This document shows, piece after piece, positions 23,975-32,958 of a stretch of 64,000 nucleotides of DNA. The first letter of the stretch is position 1. The number at the start of each line of letters is the position of its first letter. The position numbers were made by a program, and so were the translations under genes. Source of the stretch: Thiobacillus sp. 63-78 (lineage in GTDB: Bacteria > Pseudomonadota > Gammaproteobacteria > Burkholderiales > Thiobacillaceae); assembly GCA_001899765.1 (NCBI GenBank), contig MKWM01000040.1:25570-89569 (forward strand). Reading direction: 5' to 3'. The notes beneath the pieces are model-generated. The model ran no database searches. It saw nothing but the letters and a program-made list of their open reading frames with translations, and had not been told where the DNA came from.

Positions 23975-25363
23975 ATGAACCCCATCCAATTCCTGCTGAT
24001 TCTGAATGCGCGCAAGTGGATCATCCTCGGTGTATTGCTGTTTACCGTGGCCGTCACGGCGGCGGTAAGCCTGCTGCTGCCGAAGGAATACACGGCGACC
24101 ACCACACTGATCATCGACTCCCAGACCAAGGATCCTTTCACTGGACAATTGATGCCATCACAACTGATTCCTGGCTACATGGCTACGCAGGCGGAAATCA
24201 TTCAGAGTGCGAATGTCGCGCAAAGGGTCGTACGCGAACTGAAACTGGCGGATAACCCCGATACCCATGAGCAATTCATGGCGGCGACCGAAGGCAAGAG
24301 CAACGTCAATCAATGGCTGGGTGACCTGCTGTTGAAAAAACTGGACGTGGAGCCATCGCGCGAATCCAGCGTAATTTCCATCGGGTTTACCGGTATCGAT
24401 CCGCGATTCTCGGCAGTCATCGCCAACGCTTTCGCCAGAGCCTACATCGAGACCAGTCTCGATCTGCGTGTGGAACCGGCCAAGCAAACCGCTGCCTGGT
24501 TTGACCAGCAGATAACCCGGTTGCGCAAGAATCTCGATGATGCGCAGCAAAAGCTCACCACCTATCAACGTGAAAAAGGCATCGTCGAATCCGACGAACG
24601 CCTGGATGTGGAAACCCGCCGCATGGCCGAACTGGCCAGTCAGATGGTCGCCGCGCAATCGGCGGCATTCGATGCCGGCTCACGCACCCGTGACAGCGGC
24701 AGCATGCCCGAGGTGATCAACAATCCGGTGGTGCAAAACCTGAAGTCCCAGGTGTCGCAGGGAGAAGGCAGGCTGGCTGATCTGGCCAAGCGCGTAGGGG
24801 TGAATCATCCCGACTACCAGCGTACCCTGGCCGAGGTGAACAGCTACAAGGAGCGGCTCGCCAACGAGCTCAGCACCGCGACGCGTGGCGTAGGCGCCTA
24901 TGCGGGGGCAGCCCGCCAGCGCTATAACGAACTCAACTCGGCCTTCGCCAGGCAGAAGGCCAACGTTCTGGCACTCAAACAGCAGCGCGAAGAAGCGACC
25001 TTGTTGGCCCGCGATCTGGATAATGCGCAGCGTATCTACGACGCAGCGTTGCAACGTTATGGCCAGAGCCGCATGGAGGCACAATCCACGCAAACCGACA
25101 TTGCCGTGCTCAATCCGGCTGTACCGCCCATCAGGCCCTCCAAGCCCAATGTGTTACTCAACATCCTGCTCTCGCTTTTCGCGGGTGGCGCGCTTGGGGC
25201 AGGCGCAGGCTTCATTGTGGAGTTGCTTGATCGTCGGGTGCGTTCAGGTCTGGACATCGCCGCAGGGCTGGATATTCCAGTGTTGGCGGAGGTCACGAAG
25301 AAGAACCACCGTCTGGAAGGGCTGCGCCGCCTGTTCCGCCGTAATCGCCCCGCCATGGCCTGA
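23975..25363 (+). CDS. epsF: Chain-length determinant protein EpsF (Wzz-like)
   Basis: 462 residues. Inner-membrane helices at about 14-35 and 390-415 bracket a long periplasmic coiled-coil region (DNLDDAQQKLTTYQREKGIVESDERLDVE). The N-terminal Wzz signature is PKEYTATTTLIID, and the C-terminal PSKPNVLLNILLSLFAGGALGAGAGF is the proline-rich second membrane segment. It sets EPS chain length and partners the cytoplasmic EpsG, encoded next. Confidence 0.9.
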   Translation: MNPIQFLLILNARKWIILGVLLFTVAVTAAVSLLLPKEYTATTTLIIDSQTKDPFTGQLMPSQLIPGYMATQAEIIQSANVAQRVVRELKLADNPDTHEQFMAATEGKSNVNQWLGDLLLKKLDVEPSRESSVISIGFTGIDPRFSAVIANAFARAYIETSLDLRVEPAKQTAAWFDQQITRLRKNLDDAQQKLTTYQREKGIVESDERLDVETRRMAELASQMVAAQSAAFDAGSRTRDSGSMPEVINNPVVQNLKSQVSQGEGRLADLAKRVGVNHPDYQRTLAEVNSYKERLANELSTATRGVGAYAGAARQRYNELNSAFARQKANVLALKQQREEATLLARDLDNAQRIYDAALQRYGQSRMEAQSTQTDIAVLNPAVPPIRPSKPNVLLNILLSLFAGGALGAGAGFIVELLDRRVRSGLDIAAGLDIPVLAEVTKKNHRLEGLRRLFRRNRPAMA

Positions 25364-25400
25364 CGCACCGCCATCTCCACACGCATAAGCCGAGGTTCAC

Positions 25401-26291
25401 ATGAATTCACTCACCAGCGCCAGCGAACAGAACAGCAGCGTCGGAGCGGCGGTCACCAGCATCCGGGCCGAAGGCAATATCGGCAAACTGCTACAGGAAG
25501 CCGGCAAGCTCAAGCCGCAAGACATGGAACGCGTCCTCAAGTTACAGCAGGAACAGAACCTGCGCTTCGGCGAAGCCGCGCAGAAACTCGGCCTGGTGAC
25601 CGAGGCCGACATCCAGCAGGCCTTGTCGCAGCAGTTCGAGTACCCCTACATTCCCGCCGCCGAGGCCAGCCTCAGTCCCGAACTGACCGCCGCCACCGCA
25701 CCCTACAGCAGGGAGGCGGAGGCGCTGCGCACGGTGCGGTCCGAACTGCTGCTGCGCTGGTTCAAGGATGGCCGCAAGACGCTGGCGATCAGCAGTGCGC
25801 GCGCGGACGAAGGCGCGAGCTATCTGACCGCCAACCTGGCGGTGCTGTTTGCGCAGATGGGGCGTAAGGTTTTGCTGATCGATGCCAACATGCGGCAGCC
25901 GCGCCAGCACGGTATCTTCAATCTGGGCAACGGCATGGGGCTGTCCGACATTCTGGCCGAGCGCGTGCCCTCGCTGCAGGTGCACACCATCAAGCCGTTC
26001 CAGACGCTGTCCGTGCTGTCGGCCGGTTCGCCGCCACCCAACCCGGCCGAACTGCTGGCGCGGCCGGCGTTCGGCGCACTGCTGTCCGGGCTGGAAACCA
26101 GCTACGACATCATCCTGATCGACACCGCGCCGGCGCAGCTCAGCTCGGATTTCCAGTTGGTCGCAGCGCGCGTCGGCGGCATGCTCATCGCCACCCGCCG
26201 CAACGTCAGCCGCATCGGCCCGCTGGCCGAGCTGAAGGAAAAGGTCACCCTCTCCGGCGCGCAGGTCGTGGGCGCCGTCGTGCTGGGCTGA
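25401..26291 (+). CDS. epsG: EpsG-type tyrosine-kinase-like ATPase with degenerate P-loop
   Basis: 296 residues. Residues about 25-85 look like a GspE/MshE N-terminal domain (IGKLLQEAGKL, FGEAAQKLGLVTEADIQQALS). The rest is a BY-kinase/Wzc-C fold: Walker B IILIDTAPA and QPRQHGIFNLGNGMGLSDIL. The Walker A region reads SSARADEGASYLT (131-143), lacking the usual lysine, and Walker A' is IDANMR where IDADMR is usual. No C-terminal tyrosine cluster is visible. It likely regulates EpsF-dependent polymerisation, but kinase activity is doubtful from sequence. Confidence 0.85.
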   Translation: MNSLTSASEQNSSVGAAVTSIRAEGNIGKLLQEAGKLKPQDMERVLKLQQEQNLRFGEAAQKLGLVTEADIQQALSQQFEYPYIPAAEASLSPELTAATAPYSREAEALRTVRSELLLRWFKDGRKTLAISSARADEGASYLTANLAVLFAQMGRKVLLIDANMRQPRQHGIFNLGNGMGLSDILAERVPSLQVHTIKPFQTLSVLSAGSPPPNPAELLARPAFGALLSGLETSYDIILIDTAPAQLSSDFQLVAARVGGMLIATRRNVSRIGPLAELKEKVTLSGAQVVGAVVLG

Positions 26292-26295
26292 AAAC

Positions 26296-27195
26296 ATGAG
26301 TACCCTCGCTCCTCGCGCGCCGGTATTCGATGTCCTGATCCACCTGAAACCCTGGTGGCCGGTGCTGCTCGGCCTGCTGGTCCTTTATGTGCCCACCTAC
26401 TGGATGCTGGCGCACGGAATCTGGAACTCGGAAGAGCAGGCACACGGCCCCATCGTGTTGATAGTCACCCTGTTCCTGATCTGGCAGCAGCGCGCCCTGT
26501 TCCTGGCCGACGTTGGCACCCCGCCCACGCGTGGTCAGACGGCAATTGGCTGGACACTGCTCGTCATTGGCTTGTTGGTCTATGCGCTGGGCCGTTCGCA
26601 AGACATTCTGATATTCGAGATCGGCTCGCAGATTCCGGTCATCCTCGGCGTGCTGCTCATCACATTGGGGGCGAAAGCCGCCCGCGCGCTGTGGTTCGCT
26701 CTGCTCTTCCTGGTATTCATGATTCCGCTGCCTGGTTTCATCGTCGATGCCGCCACCGGCCCGCTCAAGCAATACATCTCCATCATTGCCGAACAGGTGT
26801 TGTATGCCGCGGGCTATCCCATCGCGCGCAGTGGCGTCATGCTCACGGTTGGGCCCTACCAGTTGCTGGTGGCCGACGCGTGCTCCGGCCTGCATTCGAT
26901 GTTCAGCCTGTCGGCCATGGGCTTGCTGTATCTCTATCTGATGCAGCGCTCCAGCGTGACGCGCAATCTCATCATCATGGCTGCTATTCTGCCGATCGCG
27001 TTCGTAGCCAACGTGGTGCGTGTCATGGTATTGGTACTGGTGACCTACCATCTGGGCGATGAGGCCGGGCAGGGATTCCTGCATGGTTTTGCCGGCATCA
27101 TGCTGTTCATCATTGGTTTGCTGTTTTTGTTCGTGCTGGACTGGGTGCTGGGGTTCATCTTTCCCGACCGCCCGCGCGACCGGACGCAGGGCTGA
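26296..27195 (+). CDS. xrtB: Exosortase B
   Basis: 299 residues with about eight membrane helices. The exosortase catalytic triad is present: C196 in VADACSGLHSMFSL, R242 in ANVVRVMVL and H263 in GFLHGFAGI. Exosortases are transpeptidase-like enzymes that process PEP-CTERM signals at the inner membrane; candidate substrates are encoded at 7698 and 14642. The C-terminus ends soon after the last helix without an EpsI fusion. It starts five bases after epsG. Confidence 0.93.
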   Translation: MSTLAPRAPVFDVLIHLKPWWPVLLGLLVLYVPTYWMLAHGIWNSEEQAHGPIVLIVTLFLIWQQRALFLADVGTPPTRGQTAIGWTLLVIGLLVYALGRSQDILIFEIGSQIPVILGVLLITLGAKAARALWFALLFLVFMIPLPGFIVDAATGPLKQYISIIAEQVLYAAGYPIARSGVMLTVGPYQLLVADACSGLHSMFSLSAMGLLYLYLMQRSSVTRNLIIMAAILPIAFVANVVRVMVLVLVTYHLGDEAGQGFLHGFAGIMLFIIGLLFLFVLDWVLGFIFPDRPRDRTQG

Positions 27196-27210
27196 TTCAA
27201 GGAGATCAGG

Positions 27211-27903
27211 ATGAAATTCATCAGCTTCAAACATCTTGTCATCGGTCTGTGCATGTTTGCTGCGGCAGGCATGGCGCTGGCGCTCAAGCCAGCCCAGAAA
27301 CTTGCAAACAGCGAGCCGACGATCGACCTGGAAGTGCTCATCCCGAAAACGTTCGGCAACTGGAAGATTGACGAAACCATCGTTCCGCTGATCGCCGACC
27401 CTGCACAACAAGCACTCATCCACAAAATTTACAATCAGACGCTCGCCCGCACGTATGTCAATCCGAATGGTGACCGCATCATGCTGACCATCGCCTATGG
27501 AGGCAGTCAGTCAGACAGCATGGCCGTGCACAAGCCGGAAGTCTGTTATCCGGGACAGGGGTTTCAGATCATTAAAAATGCCACGGACAGTTTTTCTACC
27601 GGCGAGGGCAATATCCCTGTCAAGAGACTGGTGGCTACGCGAGGAGAGCGTATTGAACCGATTACCTACTGGACGACAGTGGGCGATGCAGTCGCCGTCA
27701 ATGGATTGAAATGGAAACTGCTGCAATTGAAATATGGCTTGACCGGAAAAATTCCCGACGGGCTTCTGTTCAGGGTGTCGAGCATCGAGACCGATGATGC
27801 CAGGGCGTATCAAACTCAGGACGCATTCACACGCGACCTCATCAAGGCAATGTCTCCGGGTGGACGTGAACGCATTATCGGGCACCCGGCACCAGCCACC
27901 TGA
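27211..27903 (+). CDS. epsI: Exosortase-associated protein EpsI
   Basis: 230 residues. One N-terminal membrane anchor ([18 protein letters not shown]) is followed by the EpsI domain, with [10 protein letters not shown] near the start, [15 protein letters not shown], and the conserved [13 protein letters not shown] at about 109-121. EpsI proteins occur only with exosortases, are periplasmic, and are required for EPS/PEP-CTERM function, but their activity is unknown. Ribosome-binding site AAGGAG upstream. Confidence 0.9.
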   Translation: MKFISFKHLVIGLCMFAAAGMALALKPAQKLANSEPTIDLEVLIPKTFGNWKIDETIVPLIADPAQQALIHKIYNQTLARTYVNPNGDRIMLTIAYGGSQSDSMAVHKPEVCYPGQGFQIIKNATDSFSTGEGNIPVKRLVATRGERIEPITYWTTVGDAVAVNGLKWKLLQLKYGLTGKIPDGLLFRVSSIETDDARAYQTQDAFTRDLIKAMSPGGRERIIGHPAPAT

Positions 27904-27949
27904 CAAGGCTCTCCCAACCTCCAACCTAACAGCTGTTACAGATGACATC

Positions 27950-29119
27950 ATGACCAAAAAAGCCCTCATCACCGGCGTCACCGGCCAGGACGGCGCCTAC
28001 CTCGCCGAATTCCTGCTGGGCAAGGGCTACGAAGTGCACGGCATCAAGCGCCGTACGTCCCTCTTCAACACCGACCGCATCGATCACCTCTATCAGGATC
28101 CGCACGAGACCCATCGCAAGTTCATCCTGCACCACGGCGACCTCACCGACAGCTCCAGCCTCATCCGCATCATCCAGCAGGTGCAGCCCGACGAAATCTA
28201 CAACCTCGCCGCGCAGTCACATGTGGCCGTCTCGTTCGAGGAACCCGAATACACCGCCAACTCCGACGCCCTCGGCGCGTTGCGTATCCTGGAGGCCATC
28301 CGCATCCTCGGTCTCGAAAAGCAAACCCGCTTCTACCAGGCCAGCACTTCCGAACTCTTCGGCCTGGTCCAGGAAATCCCGCAGAAGGAAACCACCCCCT
28401 TCTACCCGAGGAGCCCCTACGCCGTCGCCAAGCTCTACGCCTACTGGATCACCGTCAACTACCGCGAAGCCTACGGCATGTATGCCTGCAACGGCATCCT
28501 GTTCAACCACGAAAGCCCCATCCGCGGCGAAACCTTCGTCACCCGCAAGATCACCCGCGCCCTCGCCCGGATCAAGCTCGGCCTGCAGGACTGTTTGTTC
28601 CTCGGCAACCTGGACGCCAGGCGCGACTGGGGCCATGCCAGGGACTACATCGAAATGCAGTGGCTGATGCTGCAGCAGGACCACGCCGAAGACTTCGTCA
28701 TCGCCACCGGCGTGCAGTACTCGGTGCGCGACTTCGTCAACGCCGCAGCGAAAGAACTCGGCATGGACATCCGCTGGGAAGGACAGGGGGTAGATGAGAA
28801 GGGCTACCTGGTGAGAGATGCAAGTCACAAGGGGCAAGTTACAAGTAATCCGCAGGATGCTTCCTCCCTTGCAACTTGCAACTTGCAACTTGCAACTGGA
28901 GACCGCCCGATCGTGGCGGTCGATCCCCGCTACTTCCGCCCCACCGAAGTCGAGACCCTATTGGGCGACCCGAGCAAGGCCAAAAACAAGCTTGGCTGGA
29001 CGCCCAGGATCAGCTTCGACGAACTCGTCAGCGAGATGGTGCGCGAAGATCTCAAGGCCGCCGAGCGCGACGAGTTGGTGAAGAAGCATGGCTACAAGGC
29101 CATGGATTATCACGAGTAG
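27950..29119 (+). CDS. gmd: GDP-mannose 4,6-dehydratase with an internal repeat insertion
   Basis: 389 residues; the family is usually about 340-375. NAD(P)-binding [15 protein letters not shown] at the start, active-site STSELFG and YAVAK (Y..K), and [16 protein letters not shown] all fit Gmd, which converts GDP-mannose to GDP-4-keto-6-deoxymannose. Between [10 protein letters not shown] and [24 protein letters not shown], where Gmd normally has a short loop, about 26 codons are contributed in frame by a heptamer inverted repeat (28818-28895). The rest of the fold is intact, so activity may survive. Followed by fcl after a second, gene-bearing element. Confidence 0.93.
   Translation: MTKKALITGVTGQDGAYLAEFLLGKGYEVHGIKRRTSLFNTDRIDHLYQDPHETHRKFILHHGDLTDSSSLIRIIQQVQPDEIYNLAAQSHVAVSFEEPEYTANSDALGALRILEAIRILGLEKQTRFYQASTSELFGLVQEIPQKETTPFYPRSPYAVAKLYAYWITVNYREAYGMYACNGILFNHESPIRGETFVTRKITRALARIKLGLQDCLFLGNLDARRDWGHARDYIEMQWLMLQQDHAEDFVIATGVQYSVRDFVNAAAKELGMDIRWEGQGVDEKGYLVRDASHKGQVTSNPQDASSLATCNLQLATGDRPIVAVDPRYFRPTEVETLLGDPSKAKNKLGWTPRISFDELVSEMVREDLKAAERDELVKKHGYKAMDYHE
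28818..28895. repeat. Heptamer inverted-repeat element 2, in frame inside gmd
   Basis: Four NNNCAAG heptamers (28818-28845: ATGCAAG, TCACAAG, GGGCAAG, TTACAAG), a 22-base loop, then four exact CTTGCAA heptamers (28868-28895). Total 78 bp, divisible by three, so the reading frame of gmd is kept. Same 4+4 layout as the element at 20935. Confidence 0.9.
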
Positions 29120-29127
29120 AAAAGCAG

Positions 29128-29690
29128 CTACAAGGGGCAAGTTACAAGTTTCAAGGAAGGAACGTGGCCCGGTTTGAGGATCTGGCAGTTTGGAAGCGGT
29201 CAGCACGGCTGAGTGCAGATCTTTATAAATCGCTGAGAGATCTGAAAGACTTTGGATTTCGCGATCAGATCACCCGGTCGGGCTTATCCGTTCCTTCCAA
29301 CATCGCAGAAGGTTATGAGCGTGGTTCTGCAAAGGAAACGGCGAACTTTCTGAATTACGCAAAGGGTTCGGCTGGTGAGTTGAGAACGCAGTTGTACATT
29401 GCGATAGATATTGGCTACATCGAACGTGAAGTTGGCATGGCATGGATCAAGGAAGTAGAAGAAATCTCGCGCATGCTCCACGGGTTGATGCAAACAATAC
29501 GAGCGCAGAAGAATTGAGCTGCAAGTTTCAAGCTGCAAGTTACAAGGGAAAAGCTTGGAACTTGTTTCTTGCGCAAGCAGCTTTGAGATCACAAATAGTG
29601 ATCACTAAACAAATTGCACGGAAAGAACTTTTAACTTGAGGCTTGCAACTTGCAACTCGCCCCTTGTAACTTGGGACTTGTAACTTGAAA
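29128..29690 (+). mobile_element. Heptamer-flanked element 3 carrying a four-helix-bundle gene
   Basis: Eight bases after the gmd stop are four NNNCAAG heptamers (29128-29155). Then comes the four-helix-bundle gene, four more NNNCAAG (29519-29546), three CTTGNNN (29554-29574), about 60 bp of AT-rich DNA with the inverted repeat GATCAC/GTGATC, and eight CTTGNNN heptamers (29635-29690). The outer arms are inverted relative to each other, and the inner 29519-29574 part forms its own hairpin. No transposase is present. The fcl start codon is inside the last heptamer. Mobility is inferred from structure only. Confidence 0.7.
29164..29517 (+). CDS. Four-helix-bundle protein (S23 / 23S rRNA IVS type), copy 1
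   Basis: 117 residues from a GTG with an AAGGAAGG ribosome-binding site. FEDLAVWKRSARLSADLY, FGFRDQITRSGLSVPSNIAEGYER, TANFLNYAKGSAGELRTQ and a C-terminal helix match the four-helix-bundle family first noticed as ORFs in intervening sequences of 23S rRNA. The fold is also seen in Avd accessory proteins of diversity-generating retroelements. Function unknown; basic pentameric Avd-like proteins bind nucleic acid. It is the cargo of the heptamer element between gmd and fcl. A second copy is at 46644. Confidence 0.88.
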   Translation: MARFEDLAVWKRSARLSADLYKSLRDLKDFGFRDQITRSGLSVPSNIAEGYERGSAKETANFLNYAKGSAGELRTQLYIAIDIGYIEREVGMAWIKEVEEISRMLHGLMQTIRAQKN

Positions 29691-30659
29691 CTGGATTCTA
29701 AAATCTACATTGCCGGCCATCGCGGCCTGGTCGGAACTGCGCTCATGCGCACCCTGCGCGCCAAGGGCTACAGCAACTTCCTGACGCGTACCCACGCCGA
29801 ACTCGACCTCACCGACCAGGCCGCGGTCGCAGCCTTTTTCGCGGCCGAGAAACCCGACTACGTCTTCCTCGCCGCGGCCAAGGTCGGCGGCATCCACGCC
29901 AACAATAGCTATCCCGCCGAGTTCATCCGCGACAACCTCGCGATCCAGACCAACATCATCCACGCCGCATACAAGAACGATGTGAAGCGCATGCTGTTCC
30001 TCGGATCGAGCTGCATCTATCCCAAGCTCGCCCCGCAGCCGATGAAGGAAGCGGACCTACTCACCGGCCCGCTGGAGCCGACCAACCGCCCCTACGCCCT
30101 GGCCAAGATTGCCGGCATCGAGATGTGCTGGAGCTACAACCGCCAATACAAGACCCAGTATCTGGCTGTGATGCCGACCAACCTGTACGGACCGGGAGAC
30201 AACTACCACCCGGAAAACAGTCACGTCATTCCCGCCCTCATCCGCAAATTCCACGAAGCCAGGCAAACAGGAAGTCCCACGGTAACGGTATGGGGAACGG
30301 GCGCGCCCAAGCGGGAATTCATGTACAGCGAGGACATGGCGGACGCCTGCGTCTACCTGATGGCCCTGCCGGACGAGCAGTTCACGCTCTTGCTGGGTCA
30401 GGACCGCAATGACGGCCTGCCGCCGTTGGTGAACATCGGGGTGGGCGAAGACCTGACGATTCGTGAACTGGCGGAAACGGTGAAGCAGGTCACGGGCTAC
30501 GCCGGCACCATCGTGTTCGACTCGAGCAAACCGGATGGCACGCCACGGAAGCTGATGGATGTGACCAGACTGAACCAGATGGGGTGGAAGCATTCCACTT
30601 CGCTGTCCCGGGGCCTTCAGTTGGCGTACGCCGACTATATAGACAGGGAGAATCGATGA
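29685..30659 (+). CDS. fcl: GDP-L-fucose synthase
   Basis: 324 residues. [19 protein letters not shown] (NADP fold), [29 protein letters not shown] (Y..K) and [11 protein letters not shown] identify the epimerase-reductase that makes GDP-L-fucose from the Gmd product. The only usable start is TTG at 29685: the frame is closed by TAA about 18 bp upstream and no ATG/GTG lies between. That TTG is part of the last CTTG heptamer of element 3, so the native start appears to have been replaced. It overlaps the next gene by four bases (ATGA). Confidence 0.92.
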   Translation: MKLDSKIYIAGHRGLVGTALMRTLRAKGYSNFLTRTHAELDLTDQAAVAAFFAAEKPDYVFLAAAKVGGIHANNSYPAEFIRDNLAIQTNIIHAAYKNDVKRMLFLGSSCIYPKLAPQPMKEADLLTGPLEPTNRPYALAKIAGIEMCWSYNRQYKTQYLAVMPTNLYGPGDNYHPENSHVIPALIRKFHEARQTGSPTVTVWGTGAPKREFMYSEDMADACVYLMALPDEQFTLLLGQDRNDGLPPLVNIGVGEDLTIRELAETVKQVTGYAGTIVFDSSKPDGTPRKLMDVTRLNQMGWKHSTSLSRGLQLAYADYIDRENR

Positions 30660-31468
30660 ACTACCGCAATCTCATTTTTCTTCATATTCCCAAGGCAGCC
30701 GGGACGACGCTGCACACCATTCTGGAAAAGCACTATCCCCGCTCTTCCTTTTATTCGATCGTCGAGGAACCCAAGCGCCATCTCCAGGAATTTGGCGAGC
30801 GCCCGCAGAAAGAAAGGGGCAAGATCCGTTTGCTGAAGGGACACTTTCCTTATGGGGGACATCAACATCTGGTGGGCCCGAGTACCTACGTTACCCTGCT
30901 TCGCAATCCGGTCGAGCGGGTCATTTCCCACTACTATTTTGTCAAGCGGACCCCGCGGCACTATCTCTATGAGCGGGTGCATGCGGAAAACATGGACCTG
31001 GCTGCCTATGTCGGCTCACGTGTCACGGAAGAACTCGACAACGGGCAGGTTCGCCTCCTGTGCGGCGTCGATCGGGATATTCCCTGGGGCGCTTGCGGCC
31101 GCGAGCATCTGGAGCAGGCCAAGCGCCACATCACCGAACACTTCGCGGTTGCCGGTGTCCTGGAGCGCTTCGACGAATCACTGGCGCTGATGGGGCACAA
31201 GCTCGACTGGCAATGGACGCCGCATTACGAGAACCAGAACATCACCAGGGAAAAGAACGAAGCACTCGATCCGGCCACCCTCGACGCCATCAGGAAGGCC
31301 AACGAACTCGATCTGGAACTCTACGAATGGGTGTCAGCGCGCCTCGACAAGGAACTGGACGATCACCGGGATGAAATCGCGCGTCGGCTTGATGCCATGC
31401 AGAACGCCAAAGACATGGCCCGCCCGCTCGATACACTGCGCAAACTGGTTCGCCGCCCGATCGGGTAG
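30656..31468 (+). CDS. Sulfotransferase (family 2-like)
   Basis: 270 residues. The PAPS 5'-phosphosulfate loop [17 protein letters not shown] is at about 6-22 and the 3'-phosphate motif [15 protein letters not shown] at about 82-96, with KGHFPYG between, as in carbohydrate sulfotransferases. No signal peptide. Located inside the EPS operon after fcl, it may sulfate the repeat unit. The C-terminal third is charged and helical. Confidence 0.82.
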   Translation: MNYRNLIFLHIPKAAGTTLHTILEKHYPRSSFYSIVEEPKRHLQEFGERPQKERGKIRLLKGHFPYGGHQHLVGPSTYVTLLRNPVERVISHYYFVKRTPRHYLYERVHAENMDLAAYVGSRVTEELDNGQVRLLCGVDRDIPWGACGREHLEQAKRHITEHFAVAGVLERFDESLALMGHKLDWQWTPHYENQNITREKNEALDPATLDAIRKANELDLELYEWVSARLDKELDDHRDEIARRLDAMQNAKDMARPLDTLRKLVRRPIG

Positions 31469-31539
31469 GCAAGCGGAACCCGGCCTGCAACCCACCCCAT
31501 GATGTCCTTCTTCACCCGGCGGCCCCCGCGCGAATAAGC

Positions 31540-32958
31540 ATGTACAGCCTGCAAACCGCGATTTTCTGGACGCTCCTGATCTCGGTGCCCCTTGTTCTGG
31601 GCTTCGGGGCGGTCGCCAGTTCGGCCTTGATGGGCAGGTGGGTGCGCTATTTCATCTATCCTTATCTGGTCATCCTGATTTTCTTTTCAGGCTCGCAATA
31701 CGGCCTGCTCGAGGAAGAATCGAGCCGGATGATTTATGGACGCGGCTCGGGCAAACTTTTTTTCCCCTTCGTCACCTGGTACGTCTTCTGGCTGGCGGGG
31801 GTGGTGGGCTTTTATGCGCTCTGGAATCGTCTTTCCCCCCCGGAGGCCGCCGTCCGCAAGTTCCTGCTGCTCTTCGGACTGGTGTTCCTTGGCCAGCTCA
31901 TTGCCGCGCCGTTCCTGACCAAGAGCATCTTTTACGCACTGCACTACTCGGGAACGATGTACCTGATGAACGCGGTCATTTTCGTGTTTGTCCTGCTGCG
32001 CGCATTCCGGGATGAAAAATCCGTCAGGGAATTATTGACCCTGTTCATGGTGAGCGTGTTTCTGCGCGACTGCTTCGGCTTGTTCCGCTATGTGTTTCTG
32101 GGGGGCGACACGGCCAACTACTACGCCAATTTTGCCGATCTCAACATCAAGCTGACCTTCTTCGACATCAACGATACCATCCTCGCCACCATGGCCGCCT
32201 TCATGGCGGCCGCCCGGCTGACCGATCGCGAGGAGATGAGGAAGCGCCCCTGGACCCAGTTGGCCTTGTGGGGATTCCTGCTTCTCACCTCGCTGGTCGT
32301 CATCCTCTCCTTCCGCCGCACGGCCTGGATCGGCTACATGGCTGCCGGGATCGCGTTCCTGTGGCTGTATCGCAAGCGGCTCAATCTTTTCCTCGTCGGG
32401 GTATACGGCAGCCTGGCGCTGGTGGGTGTTTTTTCCGTGTGGCTATACCGCTTTGCGCCCGAAAGCCACGGCGGACTGCTGGGTGCGCTGTTTCCCGATG
32501 CATCGACCGCCGCGGGCAAGCTGACCACGAATACCGGACGGCTTTTCGAATTGCGCCTGGCGCTGGACACGATCCGCGAACACGTCCTGCTTGGCGTGGG
32601 CAACTGGGGGGAATATGAAAGCTCATCCGACGCCTCGGTGGCGTTCCACCGCGGCCAGTTCTTCTTCATGCACAGCGGTTTCCTGCATGTCTGGCTGAAA
32701 ACCGGGCTGATCGGACTGGTGGCGTTCGCCGGTGCGCTCTACGTGGCGGCACGCGATTCCGTGCGACTGCATGGTGTGATCGAATCCCCGCGATGGAAAG
32801 CGTTCGCTGCCCTGGGCCTGGCTGGCCTGGCCGTCTCCTTGCCCAACATTCTGTTCGGCACGCCCATCATCGAATACCGCACCATGCAGGTGATGGCTTT
32901 CGTTCTTGTTTTGCCCTATCTTGCCCGGGCCGCCTGGCTGAACCCAACGGAAAAATAA
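31540..32958 (+). CDS. O-antigen ligase/polymerase-like membrane protein (Wzy candidate)
   Basis: 472 residues with about eleven hydrophobic helices. The large loop HVLLGVGNWGEYESSSDASVAFHRGQFFFMHSGFLHVWLKTGLIGLVAF is the Wzy_C signature of O-antigen ligase/polymerase proteins. In this operon it is the most likely periplasmic polymerase of the EPS repeat unit. The stop abuts the flippase ATG with no gap. Confidence 0.8.
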   Translation: MYSLQTAIFWTLLISVPLVLGFGAVASSALMGRWVRYFIYPYLVILIFFSGSQYGLLEEESSRMIYGRGSGKLFFPFVTWYVFWLAGVVGFYALWNRLSPPEAAVRKFLLLFGLVFLGQLIAAPFLTKSIFYALHYSGTMYLMNAVIFVFVLLRAFRDEKSVRELLTLFMVSVFLRDCFGLFRYVFLGGDTANYYANFADLNIKLTFFDINDTILATMAAFMAAARLTDREEMRKRPWTQLALWGFLLLTSLVVILSFRRTAWIGYMAAGIAFLWLYRKRLNLFLVGVYGSLALVGVFSVWLYRFAPESHGGLLGALFPDASTAAGKLTTNTGRLFELRLALDTIREHVLLGVGNWGEYESSSDASVAFHRGQFFFMHSGFLHVWLKTGLIGLVAFAGALYVAARDSVRLHGVIESPRWKAFAALGLAGLAVSLPNILFGTPIIEYRTMQVMAFVLVLPYLARAAWLNPTEK

